A DNA stretch of 64,000 nt. It comes from Geothrix terrae. Lineage in GTDB: Bacteria > Acidobacteriota > Holophagae > Holophagales > Holophagaceae. The translations under genes were made by a program, and so were the position numbers. The notes below the pieces were generated by a model, which saw nothing but the letters and a program-made list of their open reading frames with translations, was not told the origin of the DNA and made no database searches. This document shows positions 61,673 through 64,000 of the stretch, piece by piece; positions within the stretch are counted from its first letter, which is position 1; the number at the start of each line of letters is the position of its first letter. The stretch covers positions 62,001-126,000 of the forward strand of contig NZ_JAKZLA010000004.1 of NCBI RefSeq assembly GCF_022808775.1, in the 5' to 3' direction.

Positions 61673-62872
61673 ATGCAAGACGCAGACGAGTCGCGGCAAA
61701 CCGGGTTCCTGACGGTGCCTTTTTTCGTGGTCTGCACGTTCTACTTCCTGGTGTTCGCCGCCGGCTACCAGCTGTTTCCCGTGGTGCCCCTGCGCCTCCG
61801 GGAGTTCGGCGCCAGCCTGGCGGAGAGCGGACGATTCCAGACGGCCTTCATGCTGGGTTCGGGCTTCGGCGCGCTGGTGACGGGCCCCCTGGGCGACCGG
61901 CTGGGGCCGCGCCGCGTGCTGCGGGTGGCCACGCTGGCGGTGGTGGGCATCCTCCTCATCTACGCCCTGCTGCGGGTCCGCTGGGTGTTCTACCTGCTGG
62001 CGCCGCTGCACGGCCTGCTCTGGTCGGCCCTGCGCACCGCCTCCGTGGCGAAGGTCGGCGGCATCCTGCCCCTGGCGCACCGGGCCCAGGGCCTGTCGAT
62101 CTTCGGCCTGACGGGCCCTGGCGGCGTGGCGGTGGGCCCACTGGTGGGGCTCTGGCTGATGCCCCACCTGGGCTTCTCCTGGATGCTGGTCCTGCTGGCG
62201 GGCGTCTTCGTGGCGCTGCACCTGCTGATCGGCTTCCTGCCCCGCGAGGAGTCCCGCGAGATCGAGTCCGTGGGCCTGTTCCAGTGGCCGGACCGCAGCG
62301 TGTGGGGGGCGGTGGCGGTCATGGGGCTGGTGGGCCTGAGCTTCGGCCCCATGCCGCCCTACAGCGCCCAGGAGGCGAAGGCCCTGGGAATGGCCTGGCC
62401 ATCCGCCTTCCTGACCTGCTTCGCCCTCGGGATGATGGCCATGCGCGGCCTGCTGGCGCTGACGGGCATGGGCCGGCGGCCGGTGGCGCTGCTGCCCTGG
62501 ATGGCCGCGCTCACCGCCCTGGGCTACGGGCTGCTCGCGCTGCTGCCAGGGGGCCTGGTCCGGCACCTGTCCTCGGGTCTTGTCTACGGCGCCGGGTACG
62601 GCATGGTGCACACCCTCATGCTCACCCACGTGATGGAGACCACGCCGCCCCACCGCCGGGGCGCGGCGACCGGTGCCTTCTTCTTCGCGTTCGACGCCAC
62701 CACCGCCCTCGGCGCCCTGGGCCTGGGCTGGGTGATGCAGCGCGCCGGCTTCCGCTGGGGCTGGGCCATCGGCGCCGGGTTGATCGCCCTGTGCATCCCC
62801 GTGGCGCACCGCGTGGTCCGCAGACCGGCCGTGACATCCCTGTCCGCGCCCTCTGTCATCGTGGATGGATGA
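61673..62872 (+). CDS. MFS transporter
   Basis: A 399-residue transporter with about twelve membrane helices. MFS motif-A-like GPLGDRLGPRRVL lies between helices two and three; a second copy of the fold after a loop near residue 205 is consistent with twofold MFS structure. Substrate cannot be inferred. GGAG precedes ATG 61673. Its stop overlaps the start of a paralogue by 4 nt, so the pair is one coupled transcription unit. Confidence 0.88.
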   Translation: MQDADESRQTGFLTVPFFVVCTFYFLVFAAGYQLFPVVPLRLREFGASLAESGRFQTAFMLGSGFGALVTGPLGDRLGPRRVLRVATLAVVGILLIYALLRVRWVFYLLAPLHGLLWSALRTASVAKVGGILPLAHRAQGLSIFGLTGPGGVAVGPLVGLWLMPHLGFSWMLVLLAGVFVALHLLIGFLPREESREIESVGLFQWPDRSVWGAVAVMGLVGLSFGPMPPYSAQEAKALGMAWPSAFLTCFALGMMAMRGLLALTGMGRRPVALLPWMAALTALGYGLLALLPGGLVRHLSSGLVYGAGYGMVHTLMLTHVMETTPPHRRGAATGAFFFAFDATTALGALGLGWVMQRAGFRWGWAIGAGLIALCIPVAHRVVRRPAVTSLSAPSVIVDG

Positions 62873-64000
62873 CGGATCTTTCGAGCCCTCGGCCGCGTCT
62901 GATGACGCGGCAGTTCGCCCTCGTCTGGGCCATCACGTTCGTGACCTTCTTTGCGGCCTTCCAGCTCTTCCCCACGGTGCCGCTGCGCCTGCGCGCCCTC
63001 GGGGCCAGCCTGGCGGAAAGCGGCCGGTTCATGAGCCTCTTCACTGCGGGAAGCGCCCTGGGCGCGCTCTTCACGGGCCCCCTGGGCGACCGTGTGGGCC
63101 ATCGCCGCCTGATCGTCCTCTCCGCCTCCCTCTACGCGCTCTTCCTGGGCGCCTACGCCGTGATGCCGGTGCGCGGCGGCTTCTACCTGCTGGCCTTCCC
63201 CCACGGCGTCGTGTGGTCGGGCCTGCTGACGGCCACCATGGCCTCGCTCTCCCACGTCCTGCCGGAAGACCGGCGGGCGGATGGCCTCAGCCTCTACGGC
63301 CTCGCCAGCCCGGGCGGGGTCATCGTGGGACCGCTGCTGGGCCTGTGGATCCACCAGCACTGGGGTTTCGCGCCCATCGGCTGGTACCTGGCCGTGATGT
63401 TCCTGGCCCTGGCCGCCCTGGGCACCACCCTGCCGAAGGATCAGCCCCACCGCCGGCCCGAGGGGTTCCAGTGGCCGGACGCATCGGCGCTCGGCCCCAG
63501 CCTCGTGCTCTTCTGCGTGGCCCTGGGCTACGGCGCGCTGGGGAGCTACACGGCCCAGGAGGCACTGGCCCTGGGCATGTCCCTGCCCTCCGCCTTCCTC
63601 TCCTTCATGGCCGTGGGCATGGTGCTCATGCGCATCGCCATGCTGCGGCGCGGCTTCGGGAGGCGCCCCATCCGCAAGCTGCCGGCCATGCTGGCGGGCG
63701 CCCTGGCCGGCATGATCCTGCTGGCCGCGCTGCCCGGCGGCACGGCCCGCCACATCGCCTCGGCCGTGCTGTACGGGGCGGGCTACAGCATGGTGCACAC
63801 CCTCCTCAATGCAAAGCTGCTGGAGACGGCCGATCCCAAGCGCCGGGGCGCGGCCTTCGGCGCCCTGCTCTTCGCCTTCGACTCGGGCATCGGCCTCGGC
63901 AGCTTCAGCCTGGGCTGGATCATCGGCGGCTACGGCTACCGCATGGGCTGGGCCCTGGGCGCCGTCGCCGTGCTGGCCTCCCTGCCCATGGCGATGCGAC
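62869..64000 (+). CDS. MFS transporter, paralogue of the upstream gene (cut by window end)
   Basis: The frame from ATG 62869 stays open to the window edge, giving at least 377 residues. The protein parallels the upstream transporter: LRALGASLAESGRF, FTGPLGDRVGHRRL, SPGGVIVGPLLGLW and GAGYSMVHTLL correspond to LREFGASLAESGRF, VTGPLGDRLGPRRV, GPGGVAVGPLVGLW and GAGYGMVHTLM. It is a tandem duplicate. Its start overlaps the upstream stop by 4 nt. The C-terminus is missing from the window. Confidence 0.88.
   Translation, partial: MTDLSSPRPRLMTRQFALVWAITFVTFFAAFQLFPTVPLRLRALGASLAESGRFMSLFTAGSALGALFTGPLGDRVGHRRLIVLSASLYALFLGAYAVMPVRGGFYLLAFPHGVVWSGLLTATMASLSHVLPEDRRADGLSLYGLASPGGVIVGPLLGLWIHQHWGFAPIGWYLAVMFLALAALGTTLPKDQPHRRPEGFQWPDASALGPSLVLFCVALGYGALGSYTAQEALALGMSLPSAFLSFMAVGMVLMRIAMLRRGFGRRPIRKLPAMLAGALAGMILLAALPGGTARHIASAVLYGAGYSMVHTLLNAKLLETADPKRRGAAFGALLFAFDSGIGLGSFSLGWIIGGYGYRMGWALGAVAVLASLPMAMR

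Overview
This is a GC-rich (roughly 70% G+C), gene-dense bacterial chromosome segment. There are no prophages, CRISPR arrays, rRNAs or intact insertion sequences. About 64 protein genes can be supported, plus two tRNAs, one short inverted-repeat element and several hairpins and promoters. The gene mix suggests a Gram-negative, outer-membrane-bearing, respiring heterotroph. It includes LpxD, a DUF5777-type barrel protein with a Rieske lipoprotein, a DUF5117-type zinc metalloprotease, AcnB, a PP2C-independent Ser/Thr kinase with TPRs, and many secreted orphans with classical signal peptides. The nearest match I can think of is Acidobacteriota, class Holophagae (Geothrix-like). That is an inference from content and style, not from a database search.

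Layout. 1-6.5 kb: dCMP deaminase fragment, two secreted orphans around tRNA-Arg(CCU), the overlapping tatD-tcdA pair, and a PAS hybrid histidine kinase. 6.6-15 kb: ABC-F ATPase (YbiT type), ssb, a class-I glutamine amidotransferase-like hydrolase, an enoyl-CoA hydratase family protein, a small Cys-rich protein, and a three-gene operon (transketolase C-terminal half, small PH-like protein, Ser/Thr kinase). 15-25 kb: membrane protein-hrpB, HpaI-like aldolase, GNAT-acpS, lpxD, lgt-rluD-like, a rhodanese-like anchor protein, ampG and a DUF2231 membrane protein. 25-33.6 kb: Rieske lipoprotein plus outer-membrane barrel, acs, and small metabolic or stress genes (aldo/keto reductase, ybaK, hemerythrin, arylamine acetyltransferase, tautomerase, DinB). 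33.7-40.3 kb: gamma-glutamyltransferase, acnB, and a TetR/DsrE/PNPOx cluster with two matching palindromic operators. 40.4-45.6 kb: ribH-nusB-accB-accC, tRNA-Thr(UGU), murJ. 45.6-55.2 kb: a large secreted S9 peptidase with an extra C-terminal domain, dtd, phzF, an overlapping PAP2/E2-like acyltransferase pair, a barrel protein and a secreted metalloprotease. 55.2-64 kb: esterase, yceI, MCP, RMD1-family protein, DinB, acyl-CoA carboxylase carboxyltransferase, and two overlapping paralogous MFS transporters, the second cut by the window edge.

The most notable structure is a 273-bp element with 22-bp perfect terminal inverted repeats at 40901-41173. It lies exactly between ribH and nusB and has the hallmarks of a MITE inserted at a TA dinucleotide. 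Removing it restores a TAG stop abutting the nusB ATG. Other points of interest are the twin operators, several perfect hairpins without U-tracts, a recurring TAGACT -10 hexamer, a 7-bp tandem repeat between lpxD and lgt, and degenerate active sites in the E2-like and rhodanese-like proteins.
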